From Clostridium_AD sp036569345 (lineage in GTDB: Bacteria > Bacillota > Clostridia > Clostridiales > Clostridiaceae): a stretch of DNA of 64,000 bases. The DNA lies in assembly GCF_036569345.1 (NCBI RefSeq), contig NZ_DATCQT010000203.1:16615-80614 (forward strand). Direction: 5' to 3'. Below the pieces are notes generated by a model. That model saw only the letters and a list, made by a program, of their open reading frames with translations. It ran no database searches and was not told where the DNA came from. This document shows positions 16,495 through 24,663 of the stretch, in pieces. Each line of letters opens with the position of its first letter. The first letter of the stretch is position 1. The position numbers were made by a program, and so were the translations under genes.

Positions 16495-17193
16495 ATGAAA
16501 AATGTTATTGTTGATTTTAGAATTCATAATGAAGAAAAAGAGTCTTTAATTTCTAGAGGATATACCTTGCAATTTTGCCCTCCTAGCAACCTTCTATATG
16601 AAGCTGTTTGTGGTCACCCAGATATGCTTTTGAATATTTTAGGAAATAAAATTGTAGTTCATAAAAATATGGGTAGTAAATTTATAAGTAGCTTAATTTC
16701 TTTAAATTACAAAGTTTATAAATCAAATTTGTCTTTAAAAATAGAATATCCTTATGATATATGTCTCAATGCCCTTATCATAGGCAATCTTTTTGTTCAC
16801 CTAATTAATTTTACTGATATAAATCTTTTGTCCCTTTCAAAAGATAAAAAATTAATAAACGTCAAACAAGGTTATACAAAATGTTCTACTTGTGTGGTAA
16901 AAGATCATGCTATTATCACTAGTGACATTTCCATCGCTAAGGCACTGAGTCTAGAAAAAATAGATGTTTTATTAATCCCTCCTGGTGATATTCTTCTCCC
17001 TGGGCTTAGTTACGGTTTTATCGGTGGTGCAACGGGTCTTATTGAAGATAACGTACTAGCTTTTTATGGTCACCTAGATCATTATTTATACGGTAAAGAA
17101 GTATTAGAATTTCTAAAAAAACATAAGGTTGAACCTGTGTTCTTAAGAAATGGGAAACTAATCGATAGAGGTAGCATTTTAAGACTCAAGTAA
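16495..17193 (+). CDS. DUF6873-like protein, possible guanidino-modifying-enzyme fold
   Basis: 232 residues without signal peptide or membrane helices. The pattern of short beta-alpha-beta units ending in DVLLIPPGDILLPGLSYGFIGGATGLIEDNVLAFYGHLDHY resembles clostridial proteins annotated as DUF6873 with a GME (amidinotransferase-like) fold. C-rich segments KCSTCVV and VCGHPD are visible, but the catalytic Cys-His-Glu set of true deiminases cannot be assigned with confidence. Ribosome site AGGAG upstream of the ATG. Function unknown. Confidence 0.6.
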   Translation: MKNVIVDFRIHNEEKESLISRGYTLQFCPPSNLLYEAVCGHPDMLLNILGNKIVVHKNMGSKFISSLISLNYKVYKSNLSLKIEYPYDICLNALIIGNLFVHLINFTDINLLSLSKDKKLINVKQGYTKCSTCVVKDHAIITSDISIAKALSLEKIDVLLIPPGDILLPGLSYGFIGGATGLIEDNVLAFYGHLDHYLYGKEVLEFLKKHKVEPVFLRNGKLIDRGSILRLK

Positions 17194-17242
17194 TTAATTT
17201 CTTATATTATTTCAGATAACACAAAGAACTAAAACAGAACAT

Positions 17243-17292
17243 AAAAAAAAGCAACTCTAATACTGAAATATCAGTATTAGAGTTGCTTTTCA
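17243..17292. terminator. Bidirectional terminator between the DUF6873 gene and the tRNA cluster
   Basis: Perfect 16-bp arms starting GCAACTCTAATACTGA (17251-17266 with 17271-17286), eight A on the left and TTTT on the right. It can end the tRNA operon (minus) and the upstream plus-strand gene. Confidence 0.9.
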
Positions 17293-17298
17293 TTTCTT

Positions 17299-17373
17299 TG
17301 GAGGCGCCACCCGGATTTGAACCGGGGAATAAAGGTTTTGCAGACCTTGACCTTACCGCTTGGCTATAGCGCC
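17299..17373 (-). tRNA. tRNA-Cys (GCA)
   Basis: Cloverleaf reads on the minus strand: acceptor GGCGCTA/TGGCGCC, anticodon arm AAGGT-CTGCAAA-ACCTT with anticodon GCA, T-loop TTCAAAT, encoded CCA. Last gene of a five-tRNA cluster. Confidence 0.97.
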
Positions 17374-17399
17374 ATGTTATTTGATTCATTTAAAGTTTT

Positions 17400-17474
17400 T
17401 GGAGCGGAAGACGAGATTCGAACTCGCGACGTCCACCTTGGCAAGGTGGCACTCTACCACTGAGCTACTTCCGC
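17400..17474 (-). tRNA. tRNA-Gly (GCC)
   Basis: Acceptor GCGGAAG/CTTCCGC, anticodon arm CCACC-TTGCCAA-GGTGG with anticodon GCC, T-loop TTCGAAT, encoded CCA. Confidence 0.97.
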
Positions 17475-17479
17475 AACAC

Positions 17480-17555
<76 letters not shown>

Positions 17556-17589
17556 TTAATAATTTTAAAACTTTATTTCTAGATTTAAA

Positions 17590-17666
17590 TGGCGACCCAG
17601 AAGGGACTCGGACCCTCGACCTCCGCCGTGACAGGGCGGCACTCTAACCAACTGAGCTACTGGGCC
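17590..17666 (-). tRNA. tRNA-Asp (GTC)
   Basis: Acceptor GGCCCAG/CTGGGTC, anticodon arm CCGCC-CTGTCAC-GGCGG with anticodon GTC, encoded CCA. Confidence 0.97.
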
Positions 17667-17671
17667 ATATG

Positions 17672-17747
17672 TGGTGGGAACAACAGGGTTCGAACCTGTG
17701 ACCCTCTGCTTGTAAGGCAGATGCTCTCCCAGCTGAGCTATGCTCCC
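17672..17747 (-). tRNA. tRNA-Val (TAC)
   Basis: Acceptor GGGAGCA/TGTTCCC, anticodon arm TCTGC-CTTACAA-GCAGA with anticodon TAC, T-loop TTCGAAC, encoded CCA. First gene of the cluster; it is the probable ligand class for the valS T-box. Confidence 0.97.
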
Positions 17748-17770
17748 ACATGTATTTATCAGACTAGTAT

Positions 17771-17799
17771 AGTCTACATCATTTCATAAAACTTGTCAA
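17771..17799 (-). promoter_or_regulatory. Proximal promoter of the tRNA operon
   Basis: Minus strand TTGACA (17794-17799), 17 bases, TAGACT (17771-17776), about 25 bases before tRNA-Val. Confidence 0.75.
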
Positions 17800-17862
17800 C
17801 AACTTTATATGTTAACTGTTTTTTACTCTTTTGTTTACTTCCTCGCCTACGAGTACTTCACT

Positions 17863-17891
17863 ATATTATAAGATTTTCTTATAGCTGTCAA
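17863..17891 (-). promoter_or_regulatory. Distal promoter of the tRNA operon
   Basis: Minus strand TTGACA (17886-17891), 17 bases, TAATAT (17863-17868). Together with the proximal site this gives two tandem strong promoters, as is common for stable RNA operons. The rest of 17892-18082 shows no gene. Confidence 0.75.
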
Positions 17892-18082
17892 CCTCAAATA
17901 TAGTTAATATCCATATATATTTAAGTTATACTCCCTATTAATCTAATTTACTTCAATTCTCTTCCCTTTTCAACCAATAATAATATTAGTATATGTTATT
18001 ATGGAATATAGCTTGTATTTAGTTCACTATAAAAAGCAACAGCACATATACTATATTCCTTTGACCCAAAGCTATCTTTTAT

Positions 18083-18964
18083 CTATGACTTAGCTTCTTT
18101 GAGTAATTTTCCAATATCTTCATGATTAAATTCATAATTTTTATTACAAAAATGGCATTTAAGTTCTTCCGTTTTACCATCACTATATATTTCTTCCAAA
18201 TCCTTTTTGCCTATACTTATTAGTGCCTTCTCGACTCTTTCTCTAGAACAATCACATTTATACATTGGTTTAATATCTTCAAGTATTTTAAGCTCCATAT
18301 CTTCAAAAATGAATTCTAAAATTTCTTCAATATTCATCCCCTTTTCTATAAATTCAGTTATAGATGGAATTTCTTCAAGTCTATATGTAATTATATCAGC
18401 TAAAAATTCATCTGCGCCAGGCATCATTTGGATTATAAACCCTCCTGCAGCTTTAATACTCATGTCAGTGTCAACTAAAACTCCTAGTCCAACAGCAGAC
18501 GGTGTTTGTTCCGAAACAGTATAATAGTATGCTAAATCATCTCCAATTTCACCAGTAGCAATTGGTACTTGCCCCACATATGGCTCCTTTAGACCCATAT
18601 CTCTTATAATTCTTAAATAACCATCCGTGCCAATTGCACCACCTACATCAAGTTTTCCTTTTTTATTAGCTGGCAAATCTGCATTAGAATTCCCTATGTA
18701 CCCTTTTACACTTGAATCAGCATGAGCAGTTACTACCACGCCCTTAGCAATACCTCCACCATCAATTTGAAGTGTCAAACTATCCTCTTTAGATTTTAGC
18801 ATGCTCCCCATAAGAGTACCAGCTGTTAGCATCCTACCAAAAGCTGCCGCCGCCGTTGGCGCACATAAATGCATCGTAACTCCTTCATTTACTAAATCCG
18901 TAGTTATGGCTGCGACTATTCTAACCTGCCCTTCCTTTGCAGTAGCTCTAACTAATTTATCCAT
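18083..18964 (-). CDS. hslO: Redox-regulated holdase chaperone Hsp33
   Basis: 293 residues. The N-terminal domain starts MDKLVRATAKEGQVRIVAAI and includes the GTDGYLRIIRDMGLKEPYVGQV block. The C-terminal redox switch has CDC (about 238-240) and CHFC (about 271-274), the four zinc-binding cysteines (CXC and CX2C). Oxidation releases zinc, unfolds the linker and turns on binding of unfolded proteins in the cytoplasm. Length and motifs are typical. AGGAGG is upstream of the ATG, 31 bases after the methyltransferase gene. Confidence 0.96.
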   Translation of the reverse strand: MDKLVRATAKEGQVRIVAAITTDLVNEGVTMHLCAPTAAAAFGRMLTAGTLMGSMLKSKEDSLTLQIDGGGIAKGVVVTAHADSSVKGYIGNSNADLPANKKGKLDVGGAIGTDGYLRIIRDMGLKEPYVGQVPIATGEIGDDLAYYYTVSEQTPSAVGLGVLVDTDMSIKAAGGFIIQMMPGADEFLADIITYRLEEIPSITEFIEKGMNIEEILEFIFEDMELKILEDIKPMYKCDCSRERVEKALISIGKKDLEEIYSDGKTEELKCHFCNKNYEFNHEDIGKLLKEAKS

Positions 18965-18995
18965 ATACTAACCTCCTATAACCTATTCTTGTTTT

Positions 18996-19733
18996 TTACT
19001 TCTTAAGTACATAACATATTCGCTCTGTGCTATCGCTTACTATTTTATCTTCGTAGTTATCCATCTTTTTAACTATTTCGAACCCAATTTCTTTTATAAC
19101 TTTTTCTACATATTTTTCGGTGTAAGCTCTTTCTGAGTGTTGTTCATCAAAGCGTTTATATACTTGTCCCTCTTTTACGAAAAAAGTTAAATTCATTTCT
19201 ACTATATCATTTTCCAAATAATTTTCCCAAATATATACGACATCATCCGAATCGTAATTAAAAATATTATTACCAAGAGTATGAGTCAATTTATAATACG
19301 AATTAATATCGAAAACAAATAAACCATCCTCTTTTAATAAATTATAAACACCTATTAAATACTTTTTAAAGTTTTCTTCCTCTAATATGTAGTTAGTAGA
19401 ATCTAAGCAACAAGTTATAAGATTAAATGTTTTGTTTAAATTCAATGTACAAATATCTTGGCATACAAATTTAGCTTCTAAGTGCGCATCTCTCATTTTT
19501 TTTTCTGCTTGACTCAACATATCACAAGATAAATCAACTGCCCATATATTCTTAAATTCACTTGTAATTTCTATAGTAAGATTTCCTGTACCACAGGCTA
19601 AATCTAAATAGCTCTCCATATCTAGATTATATTTTTTGCAAATAACTAATATATTAGAAGCCCATGTTTTATAATCAATATCAGAATTTATTAATTCATC
19701 ATAGATATGAGCAAATTCTTTATAACAGTCCAT
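18996..19733 (-). CDS. Class I SAM-dependent methyltransferase
   Basis: 245 residues. Rossmann motif I is DLACGTGNLT (about 44-53), followed by the acidic AVDLSCDML (motif post I) and DLITCCLDSTNYI-type motif II region. No insertion identifies the substrate. The family (methyltransferase domain 25/11 type) acts on small molecules or proteins. GGAGAAATG lies just before the ATG. A block of 18-bp tandem repeats sits directly upstream. Likely co-transcribed with hslO, which may be chance. Confidence 0.8.
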   Translation of the reverse strand: MDCYKEFAHIYDELINSDIDYKTWASNILVICKKYNLDMESYLDLACGTGNLTIEITSEFKNIWAVDLSCDMLSQAEKKMRDAHLEAKFVCQDICTLNLNKTFNLITCCLDSTNYILEEENFKKYLIGVYNLLKEDGLFVFDINSYYKLTHTLGNNIFNYDSDDVVYIWENYLENDIVEMNLTFFVKEGQVYKRFDEQHSERAYTEKYVEKVIKEIGFEIVKKMDNYEDKIVSDSTERICYVLKK

Positions 19734-19747
19734 ATTAACATTTCTCC

Positions 19748-19801
19748 TTTTTCAGAGATTTCTTCTTTTTCAAAGATTAATTCTTTTTCAAAGATTAATC
19801 C
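19748..19801. repeat. Three 18-bp tandem repeats upstream of the methyltransferase gene
   Basis: Units TTTTTCAGAGATTTCTTC, TTTTTCAAAGATTAATTC and TTTTTCAAAGATTAATCC follow each other without gaps. On the minus strand they lie in the leader of the methyltransferase gene, and the GAAAAAGG of the first unit contributes to its ribosome site. Confidence 0.85.
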
Positions 19802-19873
19802 TTTAAAACTATAATGGTATATAATATACTAACCTATACACCAAATATTGTCCAAAGTAATTTACTTATTTTT

Positions 19874-20113
19874 TTAGAAATCTTTGTTTTTAGGGAGATT
19901 TATAGCTTTCTTTCGATTAGTCATTAAGCCTCCAATTCTTCCTGTTTCCTCTGCTGTAAGTCCACTCCATCCACATTCACCTATCTTTTCAGTTAATCCT
20001 AATTCTTCTGCTATTTCATATTTTAACGTTTCTCTAAGCATTTCGTTTTTGGTTAACTCTCTGTTGGTTTTTAATTTAGCTTTTATAACTTTTTTTAAAG
20101 GTGTTTTCCCCAT
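19874..20113 (-). CDS. Alpha/beta-type small acid-soluble spore protein (divergent)
   Basis: 79 residues. The family core is present: LKYEIAEELGL (about 30-40) and LTAEETGRIGGLMTNR (about 52-67), matching the KxEiAxEfG and TaraxGsvGGxmtkr motifs of alpha/beta SASP. It is shorter in the core than Bacillus SspA/B and carries a basic N-terminal extension and a KNKDF tail. Such proteins coat spore DNA and protect it from UV. AGGAGG precedes the ATG. A forespore (sigma-G) promoter is expected but was not identified with confidence. Confidence 0.82.
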   Translation of the reverse strand: MGKTPLKKVIKAKLKTNRELTKNEMLRETLKYEIAEELGLTEKIGECGWSGLTAEETGRIGGLMTNRKKAINLPKNKDF

Positions 20114-20543
20114 GGTGTACCTCCTATTTGAAATTGTAATATATTATATTTTTTACAATTTGGAGGTCTTTTATTCATTATAATAAAAGAAAATAAAATT
20201 TATTCAGTTTTTAATTTAAGTATGATTTAAATAAAGTTATTTGCGTTAGTATTGTATAATTATAATAACCCGAATACTTTTTTCAATTTATATGTTGCTA
20301 GTTTCATTTTTTTTTTAAAAAGTATATATATTTTCAAACGTGGGCTATATAATGTAGTATAATAGAGAAAAATATTTTAGTGACTATTCACGTCTTCTTT
20401 AAAATAATTATCATTTTATATGACGAAATGTTTCACTAAAAGCAATCTGAATCAATAAATATATAGTAGTACAAATAAAATAGTTAATGAATACTAACAA
20501 TTATTAATAATTAGTATCCATATAACTACGAGGAGGTAATCTT
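20114..20543 (+). other. Intergenic region upstream of dapA
   Basis: 430 bases. Two TATAAT-like hexamers (20348-20353 and 20358-20363) lack a good -35 box. ATACTAA/TTAGTAT (20491-20497 with 20511-20517) could form a small AT-rich hairpin just before the dapA ribosome site. No lysine riboswitch pattern was recognised. Confidence 0.5.
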
Positions 20544-21437
20544 TTGAGTATTTTTAAGGGTTCTGGTGTTGCAATAATCACCCCATTTAACGAAAGAGGA
20601 GTGGATTTCAAAAAACTTGAAGAATTAATAGAATGGCATATCAAAAGCAAAACAGATGCTATTGTGGTATGTGGCACTACAGGTGAAGCTTCTACTATGA
20701 GTGAGCAAGAAAGAAAAGAGACTATAAAATTTACAGTTGATTTAGTTAATAAGAGAATCCCAGTAATCGCCGGCACAGGAAGTAATGATACTGCTGCTAC
20801 AATAGCTATGAGTAAATGGGCAGAAAAAATTGGAGTAGATGGATTACTTTTAATCACGCCTTACTACAATAAAACTACTCAAAAGGGATTATTTGAACAT
20901 TATAAAGCAATCGCAGATAGTGTAACATCACCAATAATAATATACAATGTTCCGTCTAGAACATCTCTCAATATTAATCCAAGTACACTTCTAAAACTAT
21001 GCGTAATACCAAATATTGTAGCAGTTAAAGAAGCAAGTAGTAATATAAGTCAAATTGCACAGATAAAAGCATTATGCAGAGATAACTTAGATATATATTC
21101 AGGTAATGACGACCAAGTTATACCTATATTATCCTTAGGTGGTATCGGAGTTATATCCGTTATTGCAAATATAATTCCTACAGTCATGCATAATATGTGT
21201 GAATTATATTTAAGTGGGGAGCATGAAGCTGCTCTAAAGATTCAACTAGATTATCTTCCCCTCAATAACGCTATATTTGTTGAAACCAATCCGATTCCTG
21301 TAAAAACAGCTATGAATCTTATGGGAATGAATGTTGGTTCTTTAAGACTACCTTTATGTGAAATGGAAGAAATTAATTTGAAGTTTTTAAAAAAAGAATT
21401 GAAAGCTTATAACATCCCCTTAAAGGAGGAAATCTAA
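20544..21437 (+). CDS. dapA: 4-hydroxy-tetrahydrodipicolinate synthase
   Basis: 297 residues from a TTG start behind GAGGAGG. Motifs: GVAIITPFNERGVDF, VVCGTTGEASTMSEQE (Thr-Thr of the relay), LLITPYYNKTTQKG (Tyr) and IVAVKEASSNISQ (Schiff-base Lys, about 161). It condenses pyruvate with aspartate semialdehyde in the cytoplasm, the first committed step to lysine, diaminopimelate and, in spore formers, dipicolinate. It overlaps dapB by one base (TAATG), so the two are translationally coupled. Confidence 0.97.
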   Translation: MSIFKGSGVAIITPFNERGVDFKKLEELIEWHIKSKTDAIVVCGTTGEASTMSEQERKETIKFTVDLVNKRIPVIAGTGSNDTAATIAMSKWAEKIGVDGLLLITPYYNKTTQKGLFEHYKAIADSVTSPIIIYNVPSRTSLNINPSTLLKLCVIPNIVAVKEASSNISQIAQIKALCRDNLDIYSGNDDQVIPILSLGGIGVISVIANIIPTVMHNMCELYLSGEHEAALKIQLDYLPLNNAIFVETNPIPVKTAMNLMGMNVGSLRLPLCEMEEINLKFLKKELKAYNIPLKEEI

Positions 21438-22192
21438 TGGTTAGAATTCTTCTAAATGGTTGCAACGGAAAAATGGGCAAAGTTATTTCAGCAATGGCAA
21501 AAGAATCTAAAACAGTTTCAATTGTTGCTGGTGTTGATAGAAATTCAACTAATTTAAGTTATCCATGTTATGACAGCATACTTGAATGCGAAATTGAAAT
21601 AGATGTAATTTTAGATTTTTCAAGACCAGATGCTCTAGATTCCTTATGTAATTACTCTAGAGAGAAAAATATTCCTATTATATTCTGCACTACTGGTTAC
21701 TCTGCAGAACAATTGTCTATTATTGATTCCCTCAGCAAAGAAATTCCAGTATTTCACTCTGCAAATATGTCTATAGGGGTAAACATCATTAATAATATAC
21801 TCAAGAGTATAAGCAGTATGCTTTATAAAGATTTTGACATTGAGATAATTGAAAAACATCACAACCAAAAGGTTGATGCTCCTAGTGGTACCGCTCTACT
21901 TCTTGCAAATACAATTAAAGACTGTATTGATGACGAAATAGTTTTCGTAAATGGACGGGATGGATCATGCAAAAGGAAACCTAATGAAATAGGGATTCAT
22001 GCGTTACGTGGTGGAAGTATTGTAGGTGATCATGAAGTCATATTTGCAGGTAAAGGAGAATGTATTGAAATTAAGCATACTGCAATATCAAGAGATGTTT
22101 TTGCAATAGGTGCACTTAAAGCTTGTGAATTTATGTACGGAAAACAGAAAGGTCTATATACTATGGATGATGTAGTTAATATGTCAAACTAA
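21437..22192 (+). CDS. dapB: 4-hydroxy-tetrahydrodipicolinate reductase
   Basis: 251 residues. Nucleotide-binding GCNGKMGKVI (8-17), then VILDFSRPDAL, FCTTGYSAEQ, and the signature EKHHNQKVDAPSGTALLLA (about 140-158) with catalytic His and Lys. It reduces the DapA product with NAD(P)H to tetrahydrodipicolinate, the substrate of DapH encoded 1.5 kb downstream. AAGGAGG lies inside the 3' end of dapA. Confidence 0.97.
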   Translation: MVRILLNGCNGKMGKVISAMAKESKTVSIVAGVDRNSTNLSYPCYDSILECEIEIDVILDFSRPDALDSLCNYSREKNIPIIFCTTGYSAEQLSIIDSLSKEIPVFHSANMSIGVNIINNILKSISSMLYKDFDIEIIEKHHNQKVDAPSGTALLLANTIKDCIDDEIVFVNGRDGSCKRKPNEIGIHALRGGSIVGDHEVIFAGKGECIEIKHTAISRDVFAIGALKACEFMYGKQKGLYTMDDVVNMSN

Positions 22193-22241
22193 ATTACAAC
22201 CATACATTTAAGTTTTAAAATATAAAGTTCTCATATAAATT

Positions 22242-22297
22242 AAAATGCACTTTATAAAGTGGCTAATTCAAAGCCTACCTTATAAAGTGCATTTTTA
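22242..22297. terminator. Terminator after dapB, facing the aminotransferase gene
   Basis: Long hairpin with AAATGCACTTTATAA (22243-22257) against TTATAAAGTGCATTT (22280-22294) and an inner AGCC stem, then TTTTT. It is flanked by A and T runs, so it can act in both directions between convergent genes. Confidence 0.85.
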
Positions 22298-22331
22298 GGT
22301 TATTCTTTAAATCTCCTTCTGAAGTCGTTTA

Positions 22332-23489
22332 TTACAGTGCCTCAGGTAATGATTTAATCCATTTTTCCATTCTGTCTAAACCCTCTTTTAACACTTTCAA
22401 ACTATAAGAATAAGAAATCCTTATAAAACCCTCTCCTCCGGTTCCAAACGCCGAGCCAGGGACAACAGCAACCTTACCTTCATTTAACAACCTGGTGCAA
22501 AACTCTTCGCTACTCATAGAGAATTTTGTTATAGATGGGAATATATAAAAGGCCCCTTTAGGAAGTGTTGTATCCATTCCCATTTGCTTTAATCTCTTAT
22601 ATACATATTCTTTTCGCTTCTCAAACTCTACTTTCATAATATTTACATCATTCATGCTAAATCGCAATCCAGCATACGCACCCCATTGAGATATTGATGT
22701 CGCACAAGAAACATTATATTGATGCACTTTCATTATATTATCCGTAATATATTTGCTTGCACAAACATACCCTACTCTGAGTCCAGTCATTGAAAACATT
22801 TTAGAAAATCCACCCACCAAAATCACTCTATTTCTTAATTCATCAATTTGAGCTAAAGAATAGTAATCTCCATAACATAATGAGCTATACATCTCATCAC
22901 TTATTATATAAATATCTTTTTCTTTTAAAATTTGAAAAAGCTTATCTCTTTCAACTTGTGATAATGTTGCTCCAGTTGGATTTGACGGATGTGACATCAC
23001 TAAAATCTTGGGGTTTTCCTCATTAATAAGTTTACTTAAGGTCTCAAAATTAATAGTAAAATCACTATTAAGATTATAATTAACTACTTGTGCTCCAAAA
23101 AGCTTAACACAACTCTCATATGCTGGATAAGCAGGCGTTGGCACAAGAACTTTATCTCCATCATTTAAAAATGATGCAAATATACATAGCAGCGCCTCGC
23201 TTCCACCAACGGTAACAGTTATTTCATCCGTTAAATAGTTAATGCCCATGTCCCTTAAAAACTTAGAAATCTCATGTCGAAGTTCTGGAATGCCAGCGTT
23301 TACTGTGTATTCAGTTTTATTTTCATTAATAGCCTCAATCATGGCCTTTTTAATATCTTTAGGCACTGGGAAATCAGGTTGCCCTAGGGTCAGAGAAATT
23401 GCTCCTTGAACCTTTGAAACCTTATTAAAAAACTTTCTTATTCCAGAAATCTCTATATTGTTTACGTTTTTTGAAAATATATTATTCAT
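22332..23489 (-). CDS. PLP-dependent aminotransferase, probable N-acetyl-diaminopimelate aminotransferase
   Basis: 385 residues, fold-type I aspartate aminotransferase family. LTLGQPDFPVP near the N-terminus, SHPSNPTGA (about 166), SDEMYSSLCY (about 198) and GGFSKMFSMTGLRVGY with the PLP lysine (about 229), GEGFIRISYS at the C-terminus. In the acetylase route of DAP synthesis the step after DapH is done by PatA-like enzymes of this class, and here the gene is divergent from dapH and next to dapAB. That makes N-acetyl-L,L-DAP aminotransferase the likeliest role, though substrate cannot be proven from sequence. Confidence 0.8.
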   Translation of the reverse strand: MNNIFSKNVNNIEISGIRKFFNKVSKVQGAISLTLGQPDFPVPKDIKKAMIEAINENKTEYTVNAGIPELRHEISKFLRDMGINYLTDEITVTVGGSEALLCIFASFLNDGDKVLVPTPAYPAYESCVKLFGAQVVNYNLNSDFTINFETLSKLINEENPKILVMSHPSNPTGATLSQVERDKLFQILKEKDIYIISDEMYSSLCYGDYYSLAQIDELRNRVILVGGFSKMFSMTGLRVGYVCASKYITDNIMKVHQYNVSCATSISQWGAYAGLRFSMNDVNIMKVEFEKRKEYVYKRLKQMGMDTTLPKGAFYIFPSITKFSMSSEEFCTRLLNEGKVAVVPGSAFGTGGEGFIRISYSYSLKVLKEGLDRMEKWIKSLPEAL

Positions 23490-23674
23490 AATATCATCCT
23501 TTTCAAGTGCTTTTATTTTTTAGCTTTTTCTTCTTTTTAAGCGTTTGAGTTTTTCAATCATTTGCATTATAAGTATTTTACTATATAATAGAATAAAAAT
23601 CAGTATTTTATAAATTTTTTTAGAATAAAAATAATAATTTGGCTTAATACTTATAATACGAGAGGAGAATAATT

Positions 23675-24385
23675 ATGAATTATGATTTAACAGACCCTTA
23701 TGAAATTGCAAGGTACATAAAAGAAGCTAAAAAGGCTACTCCAATTAAACTCTATATTGATGGAGATTTATCACAATGTGAATTTGGATATATAGAAAAT
23801 TTTGGTAGTGGAAATTTTTATATGCTTTTTGGTGAAAGTGAAGAGGTATCAGATTTTCTAATAAAATATAAAGACAAAATCAAAAAATTCAAACTTGAAC
23901 AAGATAGACGAAACTCTGCTATTCCTTTGATAGATTTGAAAAATATTGATGCTAGAATTGAACCAGGTGCAATTATACGAGACAAGGTTACCATAGGTAA
24001 AAATGCTGTTATAATGATGGGAGCTGTAATTAACATAGGTGCTGAAATTGGTGAAGAAACTATGGTAGATATGAATGCCGTGGTTGGTGCACGTGGGAAA
24101 CTTGGTAAAAGGGTTCATTTAGGCGCAGGAGCCGTAGTAGCTGGAGTTCTAGAACCACCAAGCAAAAGCCCTTGTGAAATCGGAGACAATGTATTAATTG
24201 GAGCAAACTCTGTAATACTCGAAGGAGTAAAAATCGGCAAAAACTCAATTGTTGCAGCTGGATCCGTAGTTGTAAATGATGTTCCCGAAAATGTTGTAGT
24301 TGCCGGAGCACCAGCAAAAATAATAAAAAATGTGGACGATAAAACTAAAGGAAAAACTCAATTACTTGATGATCTAAGAAAGTAA
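23675..24385 (+). CDS. dapH: Tetrahydrodipicolinate N-acetyltransferase
   Basis: 236 residues. N-terminal alpha-helical domain (about 1-90, DPYEIARYIKEAKK) specific for DapH, then a left-handed beta-helix of hexapeptide repeats (95-215) with IEPGAIIRDKVTIGKNAVIMMGAVIN and GARGKLGKRVHLGAGAVVAGVLEPP. It acetylates tetrahydrodipicolinate with acetyl-CoA. A GAGAGGAG site lies before the ATG. It shares a divergent intergenic region of 185 bases with the aminotransferase. Confidence 0.95.
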   Translation: MNYDLTDPYEIARYIKEAKKATPIKLYIDGDLSQCEFGYIENFGSGNFYMLFGESEEVSDFLIKYKDKIKKFKLEQDRRNSAIPLIDLKNIDARIEPGAIIRDKVTIGKNAVIMMGAVINIGAEIGEETMVDMNAVVGARGKLGKRVHLGAGAVVAGVLEPPSKSPCEIGDNVLIGANSVILEGVKIGKNSIVAAGSVVVNDVPENVVVAGAPAKIIKNVDDKTKGKTQLLDDLRK

Positions 24386-24391
24386 TGGCAA

Positions 24392-24576
24392 AGAGCATAT
24401 ATTACTACAAATTCATCTTACTTCGCTAAGTAATTCTAAACTAATTTTATTAAAAGATACTAAACAGTACAAACTCGCTAACGCTCAAACATGTACTGTT
24501 CTTAACGTATCTTCCAATAAAATTAATTAAGAATTACTAAAGCTTGTTCGAATGTATTTACCGTAATATATGCTCT
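24392..24576. repeat. Palindromic intergenic element, copy A (inverted relative to B and C)
   Basis: 185 bp with perfect 14-bp terminal inverted repeats AGAGCATATATTAC (24392-24405 with 24563-24576). Inside lie further inverted arms (AATTCT...AGAATT; AACAGTAC...GTACTGTT) and a central core that reads CATGTTTGAGCGTTAGCGAG on the minus strand. The same core and arm order occur at 36248-36429 and 52532-52730. Confidence 0.85.
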
Positions 24577-24663
24577 ATTCTATGTCTAAAGCTTGCTCAA
24601 ATTTAATTTTCCATAACTTATGATCTATTTCAACGGACTAAAGTTGAAACTTAAATATTTATA

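Noticed and set aside
20114..20543. Lysine riboswitch before dapA
   Set aside because: No conserved lysine-aptamer segments or terminator were seen in the leader.
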